From assembly GCA_033964015.1 (NCBI GenBank), contig CM066912.1, forward strand, positions 8,458,371 through 8,522,370: a DNA stretch of 64,000 bases, written 5' to 3'. The DNA comes from Scolanthus callimorphus (lineage: Eukaryota > Cnidaria > Anthozoa > Actiniaria > Edwardsiidae). Shown piece by piece: positions 1 through 12,200 of the stretch (position 1 is its first letter; each line of letters starts with the position of its first letter). The notes under the pieces were generated by a model. That model saw only the letters and a program-made list of their open reading frames with translations. It did not search any database and was not told where the DNA came from. A program made the translations under genes and the position numbers.

Positions 1-360
1 CCCTTCACGAGATATTGATTTTTCCAGCATAGATGACGTCATCGATTACGTCACATCACGTGACAACTTCATTTCGCTCATCTGGTGACCTAGACTACAC
101 TTCCCAAGTTTGGTTGTTTTAGAGTCTTCCTTTCATGAGATATTCATTTTTGAAGCATAGATGACGTCATCGATGACGTCACATCACGTGTCCGGGTTAC
201 AGCACCCCCCTTGTGGCATAGACAAAATATCCCAAGCATGGTTGTCTTAGCGTGTTCCCTTGAGGAGATATAATTTTTTCTTTGCATACCACAGGGTTCC
301 CATGTGTACACGGACGACGGACGGACGGACGGACGGACGGACGGCGTACGCTATAGGTTT
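1..360. repeat. Degenerate ~130-bp tandem repeat and GACG microsatellite
   Basis: Three degraded copies begin near 3, 131 and 257 (GAGATATTGATTTTT-like starts). Two carry TGACGTCA palindromes, which resemble cAMP-response elements but here belong to the repeat. A GGAC/GACG tract follows at about 305-345. Confidence 0.75.
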
Positions 361-1597
361 AATACCAGAAAAATAAAGAAAAAATCATATCTCCCGAAGG
401 GTAGCTTCTATAGAAGCCAAACTTGGACAAACTTTCAAAGACCATAAGAGGAACTCTATACCAAGGTCACATGCCCTTACGTCATCAATGACGTCATCAA
501 AATGATCCATAATGCCCGTGACGTTCAAAAATCAACTCGATAGTATACACTATACGTTTTTTCCTTAGGTATGGTGCTCCGCTAGCGCGGGCCTTCGGCC
601 GCGCAGGAGCTCCGCTACAAACAATTGTTCCCAATGCGGAATGCAGCTCGTACAGATGTTTAATGCGAAGTGGTTGTTAAGCAGAAAATAAAAATAAAAA
701 GCAGTTACCGTTGTTTTCAGAATACTTTTCCAGATCACGTTGCGAAGTTGGTTCCCTGTTTCCAACTAAGTTGCCAAGTTCGCAACCAAGTTCCCACTAA
801 GTTCGTAACTTCGCATCTATGTTGGGAAATTTTGTTTCGAAAACTCCAACGTTAGCTGCTTAGGCTTCTTTGGCAGTGATCTGTGAATATTGAAAGGTTT
901 TGTCTGTTTTGTCTTTTTTTAATCTGAATTTTTCATCTGAGCTGCCAAATTACCATGTTAGTTGGGAACTTGGTTGCAAACTTAGGAAACCTAGTTGTGA
1001 ACACGGGAACCAAATTTGCAGCTTGGCGTGGAAAAGTATTGCGAAAACAACTGTAAGGCGCCGATTGTTCCATTTCTGTTGATAATTTCCTCAAATTTGA
1101 ATTGCTAAGCCATCAGGAAAATAAGCTTGAAAACATTTTTGTCAAAATTTTAATTGACTTCTTTGCTAACAGAAATTGCAAACGTCAACATTCCGTAGGA
1201 ACTGCGAAGAAATCACGGCTTCATGGAGCGAAAAATAGCCACGTTCTTTCCAAAATTAAATACTTGGAACTCGAAGCATTATATAATGCTTACATTTTAG
1301 AGTTGTTTCTAATGCAATTCGGGAGACAAAACTAGCAATGCGAAAACCTTCGAAAATCAGAAACGCATTTTGAAGCGAGAAACTATTTTCCCGCCATTTT
1401 TGGTAAGCGCGCGTCAACCACAGGAAGCCCACAACCCTAACATAAAAGAGAAGAACAGGGTGACAAACAAGGCAAACAAGCACGTGTCTAGCACAGGAAG
1501 CCCGCCACCTTGCAACATCGTGGCTAGCAATAAGTCGGCAACCACGTGTCATATCACCAGTTGATGATCTAGAATCTCTGGAATGTGAGATGAGTGA
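361..1597. other. Left-edge intronic sequence, no exon found
   Basis: I looked for the DNAH1 exon after Walker B and did not find it. The stretch holds a GC-rich hairpin (GCGCGGGCCTTCGGCCGCGC, about 576-605) and several GTTGGGAACTTGGTTGC-like degenerate repeats (730-1030). Nothing else is recognised. Confidence 0.5.
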
Positions 1598-2975
1598 ATC
1601 ACGTGCTTACCCTAGCCTCAAGAGCTTGCTGTATAGTTGAGATCACGTGCTTACCCTAGCCTCTAGCGCTTGCTGTATAGTTGAGATCACGTGCTTACCC
1701 TAGCCTCTAGCTCTTGCTGTATAGTTGAGATCACGTGCTTACCCGAGCCTCTAACGCTTGCTGTATAGTTGAGATCACGTGCTTACCCGAGCCTCTAGCG
1801 CTTGCTGTATAGTTGAGATCACGTGCTTACCCTAATCTCTAGCGCTTGCTGTATAGTTGAGATCACGTGCTTACCCTAACCTCTAGAGCTTGCTGTATAG
1901 TTGAGATCACGTGCTTACCCGAGCCTCTAGCGCTTGCTGTATAGTTGAGATCACGTGCTTACCCGAGCCTCTAGCGCTTGCTGTATAGTTGTGATCACGT
2001 GCTTACCCTAGCCTCTAGCGCTTGCTGTATAGTTGAGATCACGTGCTTACCCGAGCCTCAAGAGCTTGCTGTATAGTTGAGATCACGTGCTTACCCGAGC
2101 CTCTAGGGCTTGCTGTATAGTTGAGATCACGTGCTTACCCGAGCCTCTAGGGCTTGCTGTATAGTTGAGATCACGTGCTTACCCGAGCCTCTAGGGCTTG
2201 CTGTATAGTTGAGATCACGTGCTTACACTAGCCTCTAGCGCTTGCTGTATAGTTGAGATCACGTGCTTACCCGAGCCTCTAGAGCTTGCTGTATAGTTGA
2301 GATCACGTGCTTACCCTAGCCTCTAGAGCTTCCTGTATAGTTGAGATCACGTGCTTACCCGAGCCTCTAGCGCTTGCTGTATAGTTGAGATCACGTGCTT
2401 ACCCGAGCCTCTAGCGCTTGCTGTATAGTTGAGATCACGTGCTTACCCTAGCCTCTAGGGCTTGCTGTATAGTTGAGATCACGTGCTTACCCTAGCCTCT
2501 AGCGCTTGCTGTATAGTTGAGATCACGTGCTTACCCGAGCCTCTAGGGCTTGCTGTATAGTTGAGATCACGTGCTTACCCGAGCCTCTAGCGCTTGCTGT
2601 ATAGTTGAGATCACGTGCTTACCCTAGCCTCTAGAGCTTGCTGTATAGTTGAGATCACGTGCTTACCCTAGCCTCTAGCGCTTGCTGTATAGTTGAGATC
2701 ACGTGCTTACCCGAGCCTCTAGTGCTTGCTGTATAGTTGAGATCACGTGCTTACCCGAGCCTCTAGCGCTTGCTGTATAGTTGAGATCACGTGCTTACCC
2801 TAGCCTCTAGCGCTTGCTGTATAGTTGAGATCACGTGCTTACCCGAGCCTCTAGGGCTTGCTGTATAGTTGAGATCACGTGCTTACCCGAGCCTCTAGCG
2901 CTTGCTGTATAGTTGAGATCACGTGCTTACCCTAGCCTCTAGAGCTTGCTGTATAGTTGAGATCACGTGCTTACC
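1598..2975. repeat. 44-bp tandem array derived from the exon 28 junction, left block
   Basis: About 31 units with a 44-bp period. On the minus strand each unit carries the tail of DNAH1 exon 28 and its 5' splice site, GAGGCTAGG|GTAAGCACG. Variation is mostly single substitutions (CTAG or CGAG in the exon part, and the base before GCTTG). The block ends at the target-site duplication of the element at 2976-4994. Confidence 0.95.
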
Positions 2976-4994
2976 CTAGCCTGCTAGCAGGCGTTGGAGG
3001 CTGTTTTTATCGGCGAAAACCCGGAGTTCGTACTCGCGAGCGCCATCTTGGATTTTTGGGCCGAGTGACAATGGGGCGAGTGACAAAACGAGGGGGGGGG
3101 GGGCGGGAGAGAGGCGGAAAGAACGCCTGCAAGGAAACTATGCATTTTTGAGTAGCTAATTAAATTCCCGTCCACCAGCAGACGGGAATTATGATTGGCT
3201 AATCGGTCAATATGTCAATCATCTCCGAGCGTGTTGGGGTCACACATTCTGAAACGGAAACTCAACAAATAAATATAGCAGTCGATTCGGCAGAAGCAAG
3301 TAATTTCGCGTGCGCCTTCTTCGGTTCCAAGTCAAAAGAAATTGCTCGAGCTAGGAGCTGGCGATCAAAGGCCTGCTTGAAGGGCGAGATGGCAGTTTTT
3401 TGAGATGGCAGTTTTTCCGACTGGCTTCGGCAAAACTATGATTTTCACTGTGTTTTGTATCGCGAAGAGAGGAGTGATGGAAAGCGTCCCGCTTCGGTTT
3501 ATATAGTAATATATCTCTACTCAAAAGCCTAACTGCTGACCAAACGGATGAGATCGAATCTATCGAATGTACAATGAGGGATTTAACTGCGGAAATGTTT
3601 GAAGAAAACCCTCCTCAGCCTGGTTCTATCCGGCGTGATAGTTGTTGAAACATGCCGCTTGATTCTCATCACCGGCTTTTCTTCGCCACAGCGTCCTTCT
3701 TCTCCTCTCACACAGCGATCTCGATTACTTAAAATATCTGCGAGTGTGGCTTAGTTTCCTTCTGCAGGTTTTACTAAATACGAGACGAAATATTCACAGT
3801 GTTTTCGAGTTCAAAGGCTAGCGTTCTTGCACAACTCAGCGAGCGTATGCGAATCATTCTTTCCAACTTTATACCGGTCCCTGGATATTTGCGAAGTTTG
3901 TAATAAATCGCTTCTATATATATAAATAAAAAGAATGCCATAAACTTAAACGGTAAAATAATACTGTTGAAGAAAGTCTCTTTATACAGAAGAATTTATT
4001 TCGAAGTAAATTAACCGCAAACTCGCTGTAAAATGTGCATTATTTACGCACAACTTCGCACCTAAAACTGCACGCATCGTTGTTTCAAGCAACCTATCTT
4101 TTGTCGTTCTTGGTAGATTAGAGAAGTGTGATATGTAAGTTGATCGCCAGCTCCTAGCTCGAGCGATTTCTTTTGACTTAAGTAATGGTCCGTATAAGAA
4201 CTAGGCAAGCCAACGGCAAAGCATGCTGGAATGCAATTAATTTCTATTGAAAATATAGGCAATTTCATTGGCTTAGACATGAAAATCAGTAAATTCACTA
4301 TACTAGAAAGACTTGTCTGAGGATTTTTAGGGAGACATAAGCACTTGTGGTACTCACAAACAGGATATGCAATTTGTAAAGACTTTGTATGTGGGGAACC
4401 TAGCGTAAAATGCTGATTCTCACTCCTTTGTTCTTCTTTAATCTGATTGGTCTAGAGACTTTTCGTTGCCATATGTTCTCAAAGCAAGTCGAAATCTATC
4501 AATTTTTCACTCTTATTATGTTACTAGTCATGATAACTTACTGTGGTAAAAAAATAGGACATATCCTACGTGGGTAACCTTCAATGCCGTAGAACAATGG
4601 AGGTTTGCCTAGTTCTTGCATGGATGATTACTTAATAGAACCGAAGTAAGAAAGCGCTCGCGAAATTACTTGCTTCTGCCGAATCGACCGCTATATTTAT
4701 TTGTTGAGTTTCCGTTTGAGAATGTGTGACCCCAACACGCTCGGAGATGATTGACATATTGACCGATTAGCCAATCATAATTCCCGTCTGCTGGTGGACG
4801 GGAATTTAATTAGCGACTCAAAAATGCATAGTTTCCTTGCAGGCGTTCTTTCCGCCTCTCTCCCGCCCCCCACCCCCTCGTTTTGTCACTCGCCCCATTG
4901 TCACTCGGCCAAAAAATCCAAGATGGCGGCTCGCGAGTACGAACTCCGGGTTTTCGCCGATAAAAACAGCCTCCAACGCCTGCTAGCAGGCTAG
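2976..4994. mobile_element. 2.0-kb non-autonomous inverted-repeat DNA transposon inside the 44-bp array
   Basis: Both ends read CTAGCCTGCTAGCAGGCG inward, and the inverted repeat continues for about 350 bp (left to about 3325, right from about 4645). It is flanked by the 8-bp direct duplication TGCTTACC (2968-2975 and 4995-5002). A second inner inverted match lies around 3340-3370 and 4139-4175. No transposase frame is visible. An 8-bp duplication fits hAT or P-like elements, but the ends are not typical hAT. Related ends occur at 47560-47575 and 61815-61835. Confidence 0.85.
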
Positions 4995-7900
4995 TGCTTA
5001 CCCTAGCCTCTAGCGCTTGCTGTATAGTTGAGATCACGTGCTTACCCGAGCCTCTAGTGCTTGCTGTATAGTTGAGATCACGTGCTTACCCGAGCCTCTA
5101 GCGCTTGCTGTATAGTTGAGATCACGTGCTTACCCTAGCCTCTAGGGCTTGCTGTATAGTTGAGATCACGTGCTTACCCTAGCCTCTAGCGCTTGCTGTA
5201 TAGTTGAGATCACGTGCTTACCCTAGCCTCTAGCGCTTGCTGTATAGTTGAGATCACGTGCTTACCCGAGCCTCTAGGGCTTGCTGTATAGTTGAGATCA
5301 CGTGCTTACCCTAGCCTCTAGCGCTTGCTGTATAGTTGAGATCACGTGCTTACCCTAGCCTCTAGCGCTTGCTGTATAGTTGAGATCACGTGCTTACCCT
5401 AGCCTCTAGCGCTTGCTGTATAGTTGAGATCACGTGCTTACCCTAGCCTCTAGCGCTTGCTGTATAGTTGAGATCACGTGCTTACCCTAGCCTCTAGCGC
5501 TTGCTGTATAGTTGAGATCACGTGCTTACCCGAGCCTCTAGGGCTTGCTGTATAGTTGAGATCACGTGCTTAGCCGAGCCTCTAGAGCTTGCTGTATAGT
5601 TGAGATCACGTGCTTACCCGAGCCTCTAGCGCTTGCTGTATAGTTGAGATCACGTGCTTACCCTAGCCTCTAGCGCTTGCTGTATAGTTGAGATCACGTG
5701 CTTACCCTAGCCTCTAGCGCTTGCTGTATAGTTGAGATCACGTGCTTACCCTAGCCTCTAGCGCTTGCTGTATAGTTGAGATCACGTGCTTACCCGAGCC
5801 TCTAGGGCTTGCTGTATAGTTGAGATCACGTGCTTACCCGAGCCTCTAGAGCTTGCTGTATAGTTGAGATCACGTGCTTACCCTAGCCTCTAGGGCTTGC
5901 TGTATAGTTGAGATCACGTGCTTACCCTAGCCTCTAGGGCTTGCTGTATAGTTGAGATCACGTGCTTACCCGAGCCTCTAGGGCTTGCTGTATAGTTGAG
6001 ATCACGTGCTTACCCGAGCCTCTAGGGCTTGCTGTATAGTTGAGATCACGTGCTTACCCTAGCCTCTAGCGCTTGCTGTATAGTTGAGATCACGTGCTTA
6101 CCCGAGCCTCTAGAGCTTGCTGTATAGTTGAGATCACGTGCTTACCCTAGCCTCTAGAGCTTGCTGTATAGTTGAGATCACGTGCTTACCCGAGCCTCTA
6201 GCGCTTGCTGTATAGTTGAGATCACGTGCTTACCCTAGCCTCTAGCGCTTGCTGTATAGTTTAGATCACGTGCTTACCCTAGCCTCTAGCGCTTGCTGTA
6301 TAGTTGAGATCACGTGCTTACCCGAGCCTCTAGAGCTTGCTGTATAGTTGAGATCACGTGCTTACCCTAGCCTCTAGAGCTTGCTGTATAGTTGAGATCA
6401 CGTGCTTACCCTAGCCTCTAGCGCTTGCTGTATAGTTGAGATCACGTGCTTACCCGAGCCTCTAGCGCTTGCTGTATAGTTGAGATCACGTGCTTACCCG
6501 AGCCTCTAGCGCTTGCTGTATAGTTGAGATCACGTGCTTACCCGAGCCTCTAGCGCTTGCTGTATAGTTGAGATCACGTGCTTACCCGAGCCTCTAGCGC
6601 TTGCTGTATAGTTGAGATCACGTGCTTATCACGTGCTTACCCGAGCCTCTAGGGCTTGCTGTATAGTTGAGATCACGTGCTTACCCTAGCCTCTAGCGCT
6701 TGCTGTATAGTTGAGATCACGTGCTTACCCGAGCCTCTAGAGCTTGCTGTATAGTTGAGATCACGTGCTTACCCTAGTCTCTAGAGCTTGCTGTATAGTT
6801 GAGATCACGTGCTTACCCTAGCCTCTAGGGCTTGCTGTATAGTTGAGATCACGTGCTTACCCGAGCCTCTAGCGCTTGCTGTATAGTTGAGATCACGTGC
6901 TTACCCGAGCCTCTAGCGCTTGCTGTATAGTTGAGATCACGTGCTTACCCGAGCCTCTAGGGCTTGCTGTATAGTTGAGATCACGTGCTTACCCGAGCCT
7001 CTAGTGCTTGCTGTATAGTTGAGATCACGTGCTTACCCGAGGCTCTAGGGCTTGCTGTATAGTTGAGATCACGTGCTTACCCGAGCCTCTAGTGCTTGCT
7101 GTATAGTTGAGATCACGTGCTTACCCGAGCCTCTAGGGCTTGCTGTATAGTTGAGATCACGTGCTTACCCGAGCCTCTAGGGCTTGCTGTATAGTTGAGA
7201 TCACGTGCTTACCCTAGCCTCTAGAGCTTGCTGTATAGTTGAGATCACGTGCTTACCCTAGCCTCTAGCGCTTGCTGTATAGTTGAGATCACGTGCTTAC
7301 CCGAGCCTCTAGGGCTTGCTGTATAGTTGAGATCACGTGCTTACCCTAGCCTCTAGGGCTTGCTGTATAGTTGAGATCACGTGCTTACCCGAGCCTCTAG
7401 GGCTTGCTGTATAGTTGAGATCACGTGCTTACCCGAGCCTCTAGTGCTTGCTGTATAGTTGAGATCACGTGCTTACCCGAGCCTCTAGGGCTTGCTGTAT
7501 AGTTGAGATCACGTGCTTACCCTAGCCTCTAGCGCTTGCTGTATAGTTGAGATCACGTGCTTACCCGAGCCTCTAGGGCTTGCTGTATAGTTGAGATCAC
7601 GTGCTTACCCGAGCCTCTAGCGCTTGCTGTATAGTTGAGATCACGTGCTTACCCTAGCCTCTAGAGCTTGCTGTATAGTTGAGATCACGTGCTTACCCTA
7701 GCCTCTAGCGCTTGCTGTATAGTTGAGATCACGTGCTTACCCGAGCCTCTAGTGCTTGCTGTATAGTTGAGATCACGTGCTTACCCGAACCTCTAGCGCT
7801 TGCTGTATAGTTGAGATCACGTGCTTACCCTAGCCTCTAGGGCTTGCTGTATAGTTGAGATCACGTGCTTACCCTAGCCTCTAGCGCTTGCTGTATAGTT

Positions 7901-9182
7901 GAGATCACGTGCTTACCCTAGCCTCTAGCGCTTGCTGTATAGTTGAGATCACGTGCTTACCCGAGCCTCTAGGGCTTGCTGTATAGTTGAGATCACGTGC
8001 TTACCCTAGCCTCTAGCGCTTGCTGTATAGTTGAGATCACGTGCTTACCCTAGCCTCTAGCGCTTGCTGTATAGTTGAGATCACGTGCTTACCCTAGCCT
8101 CTAGCGCTTGCTGTATAGTTGAGATCACGTGCTTACCCGAGCCTCTAGCGCTTGCTGTATAGTTGAGATCACGTGCTTACCCTAGCCTCTAGCGCTTGCT
8201 GTATAGTTGAGATCACGTGCTTACCCTAGCCTCTAGCGCTTGCTGTATAGTTGAGATCACGTGCTTACCCGAGCCTCTAGGGCTTGCTGTATAGTTGAGA
8301 TCACGTGCTTACCCGAGCCTCTAGAGCTTGCTGTATAGTTGAGATCACGTGCTTACCCGAGCCTCTAGCGCTTGCTGTATAGTTGAGATCACGTGCTTAC
8401 CCTAGCCTCTAGCGCTTGCTGTATAGTTGAGATCACGTGCTTACCCTAGCCTCTAGCGCTTGCTGTATAGTTGAGATCACGTGCTTACCCTAGCCTCTAG
8501 CGCTTGCTGTATAGTTGAGATCACGTGCTTACCCGAGCCTCTAGGGCTTGCTGTATAGTTGAGATCACGTGCTTACCCGAGCCTCTAGAGCTTGCTGTAT
8601 AGTTGAGATCACGTGCTTACCCTAGCCTCTAGGGCTTGCTGTATAGTTGAGATCACGTGCTTACCCTAGCCTCTAGGGCTTGCTGTATAGTTGAGATCAC
8701 GTGCTTACCCGAGCCTCTAGGGCTTGCTGTATAGTTGAGATCACGTGCTTACCCTAGCCTCTAGGGCTTGCTGTATAGTTGAGATCACGTGCTTACCCTA
8801 GCCTCTAGCGCTTGCTGTATAGTTAAGATCACGTGCTTACCCGAGCCTCTAGCGCTTGCTGTATAGTTGAGATCACGTGCTTACCCGAGCCTCTAGCGCT
8901 TGCTGTATAGTTGAGATCACGTGCTTACCCTAGCCTCTAGGGCTTGCTGTATAGTTGAGATCACGTGCTTACCCTAGCCTCAAGAGCTTGCTGTATAGTT
9001 GAGATCACGTGCTTACCCGAGCCTCTAGGGCTTGCTGTATAGTTGAGATCACGTGCTTACCCGAGCCTCTAGCGCTTGCTGTATAGTTGAGATCACGTGC
9101 TTACCCGAGCCTCTAGTGCTTGCTGTATAGTTGAGATCACGTGCTTACCCTAGCCTCTAGCGCTTGCTGTATAGTTGAGATC
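4995..9182. repeat. 44-bp tandem array derived from the exon 28 junction, right block
   Basis: About 95 units that run without a break into the true exon 28, whose donor is at 9148. The unit holds 34 bp of coding sequence and 10 bp of intron. The GTAAGC donor core is kept in nearly all units; one exception is near 5572. A small internal duplication near 6625 disturbs the period. Confidence 0.96.
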
Positions 9183-9254
9183 TGCTGCGCGACCACAGAC
9201 AACACTTCAACGTCGATACGGTTGAACTCATCGAAACACGCCCACGCGCCCGCA
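9149..9254 (-). CDS. DNAH1: DNAH1 exon 28: AAA1 Walker B; seed of the 44-bp array
   Basis: About residues 1579-1614: [20 protein letters not shown] then [20 protein letters not shown] is the Walker B motif that activates water for ATP hydrolysis. The acceptor is TTGTTCCTAG and the donor AGG|GTAAGC. Its last 34 bp plus 10 bp of intron are the unit of the 44-bp array. The next dynein exon is not in the window. Confidence 0.95.
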
Positions 9255-12200
9255 CTAGGAACAAATTATATAAAAATAATAATAAAGGACATTTATATAG
9301 AGCGGTTTTCACATGACTGTCGTGAAAACAATTGCAATTGAGCAATAACTAGCCAATCAGAATCGAGATAAATCATGACTTGCTCCTAAATGGCTTTTTT
9401 CTTAGCCAATTGCAAGCCGAACCAATTACTAAGTAATTACACAATTGTATTTACTACAGAATTTGATTGGCTGAGAAAAATGAGTAGCCAATGAGAACGC
9501 AAAGCAATCGCAATTACATAACAAGTCTTGACAGTCATGTGAAATCCGCTCTAGTGCAGTATGCACTATTCAAAATGACTATGTCATCGTCGGGAAAGAC
9601 TTGGTGACAGCCATAAGCGCCTGCGCGGATTTCAATAGAAAGGAACACTGCATCAACCAGCAACCAGCGTTACAAGAGGCGAAACGGGCACTTGACGACA
9701 TATCGCCATGCTACTTGTGCTCAACAGCGTCAAATAAGGCCCTTACGATTGAAGATGGAAGCATGGACAAAAATCGGGGATATGAGAGCACGATTCAGGG
9801 CTTGAAATTGCGCCCGATACAGGCATAAATACGTCTACACAATTTCCTTTTACGCTTACCATTTTAGACTTATTATGTTTTTAGTTTCTACAGTGTTCTC
9901 CTAGTGGATTTACGCCTACATTTTGATGAATTACACGCCCTGCCGATTTCGCGTTCTTTTTTTCGTGCACGTCTGTCCGTCTCGTCGTTTCTAAATCGCT
10001 AACATAGATGCAGCGCGCGCGATAACTGCACTTTAAAGTCCTTAATTCTCCATAATCCCGCCACCATTCACAGGAATTTCTACAGAAAGTTGAATTTCCA
10101 ACGGTAGAAGAATGACGATCCATGTGAATTCCGAACACTTCCCATGCGTTTACCTTGGGAAAGTCAGATTTTCCCATGGATGGGTTTCTGCAGAAATTCC
10201 CTGTGATTATAGCTGGAATCATCCATTTGTAGAACATTAAGCCTTACCTGGCTAAACCTTTGAAAAATTTCCCCATCGCCATGAAGTCGAGTTGATCAGA
10301 ACAGTTGAAAACCACGCACTGGACAGCCATAGCTTTACCTAAATCCTGCATAATAAGAGAGAAGCCACGTCAGCTTGAGCTTATGAATAAAGCACTTGAC
10401 AAGGAAACTTGACCGCGTCGTTGAGCAACAAATATTTGCCGTAAGTGATCTGTTTTTAAACGCCAAGATGATTGCTCATCAGCAGACATACACAACACAA
10501 ACAAGGAATAATTGTCAAGGAACAATCGCTCATGTAGACAGAGGCCGTCATCATCTTGGTCGCAGTACCCGTGAGTGCATATGGGGCTTGGGAACTAATG
10601 ACGACGTCATGAAATCTTGTCAGTTTTTCTTTGAGCCTACTCTTGACAATATTTCAAAGATAAATATCTGCAGATAAGCCATGCCATCACATTGACAAAA
10701 CATTGATGAGAAAAACACGTAAGTATGGTGAAACATGTAGCACGCGAGTGTCACTAACGAGTAGCGGTACAAAAAAAAGGACCATATTTGGAAAAGGATG
10801 AATGTCGCGCGAGTCGCGGCAATATTTCTCGCACGTACGCGTCAACTCAAATCACTAATGTAAAGTAATGCCACTCGGCGCGACCGACCGCAATTTTTGT
10901 CGCGTGATGTCCGAAACTCTTTACAACTTGATGCGATTTGAAGAAGAGAGAGCACAGAAATCGCACCGCATTTGCATCTCGTTTACACTAGAGAGTTGGA
11001 ACTGCAACTCGGGCGACAAAAATCGCCGCGACAAATGCAAAAATCGCAAGTGTAAACCGGCCTTTAAAGGCTGGTTTCCATATAGTCTTATCTGTCGTGT
11101 GAAAAAAAATCTCTATATGGAAATGACTCGTAAGACAGTCCAATACGACAGATACCACGGTCGTATCACTGTCGCATGAGATAGAAAAGACAGATAAGAC
11201 AGTCGTTAAGTCTAGTTTCCATAAATCTGTCGTATCAGTCAACCGTGAAACAAAAGAATAATTCCAATTTTCATTGTTTCACGGTCGACTGATGCGACAG
11301 ATACGACAGATACGACTATATGGAAACCAGCCTTAAGGCAACATTTTTTTAATGGAAAGCATCACGTACGACGATGTGACTGGTACGACATAATATATCC
11401 CATAAATGCACTTCTTTGTTTTCAACATGGCGGCGAACGGGAAAGCAGAAGCGACAGATACGACATGTGGAAAGAGACTGTCGCATGAGTCTTACGCGAG
11501 TCGCACCAGTCGTATGTACACTGTGGGGGGGGGGGGGGGGGGGGCTGGTCTCATGAGACAGATACGGCAGATAAGACTTTATGGAAAACAGGCTTTACGC
11601 ACAACAATGAAACCCAGCAGCCGTTCAAAACGGCAGATATAACTTATACCTTTGTCGTCTCCGTCTTGCCAGTGCCAGCAGGCCCCGCCGGAGCGCCACC
11701 AAACTTGAGATGCAGAGCTCCCGTGAGTGTTAAGTAACAACGGTCGGTTAGAGGGGTGATCACTAGTCTGCCCGTATTACCGAGGTATTCGTAGCCATAG
11801 TCAAACTGGGCGTTCACTGCACGGATAACCATGTTATCCTCTTCCCAATAGTATCTACGATAGTATAATAACACGTGATAAGCATAAACTACTCGTAGCC
11901 ATAGTCAAACTGGGCGTTCACTGCACGGATAACCATGTTATCCTCTTCCCAATAGTATCTATGATAGTATAATAACACGTGATAAGCATAAACTATTCGT
12001 AGCCATAGTCAAACTGGGCGTTCACTGCACGGATAACCATGTTATCGTCTTCCCAATAGTATCTACGATAGTATAATAACACGTGATAAGCATAAACTAC
12101 TCGTAGTCATAGTCAAACTGGGCGTTCACTGCACGGATAACCATGTTATCGTCTTCCCAATAGTATCTACGATAGTATAATAACACGTGATAAGCATAAA

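Noticed and set aside
1256..1552. Minus-strand frame with FLIFEGFRI, resembling the dynein segment after Walker B
   Set aside because: The likeness is a few residues only. The following sequence does not match the conserved NPGYAGR region, and phase and splice sites do not fit.
3212..4298. Short frames inside the 2-kb inverted-repeat element
   Set aside because: None shows transposase motifs and those in the arms occur as mirror copies on both strands.
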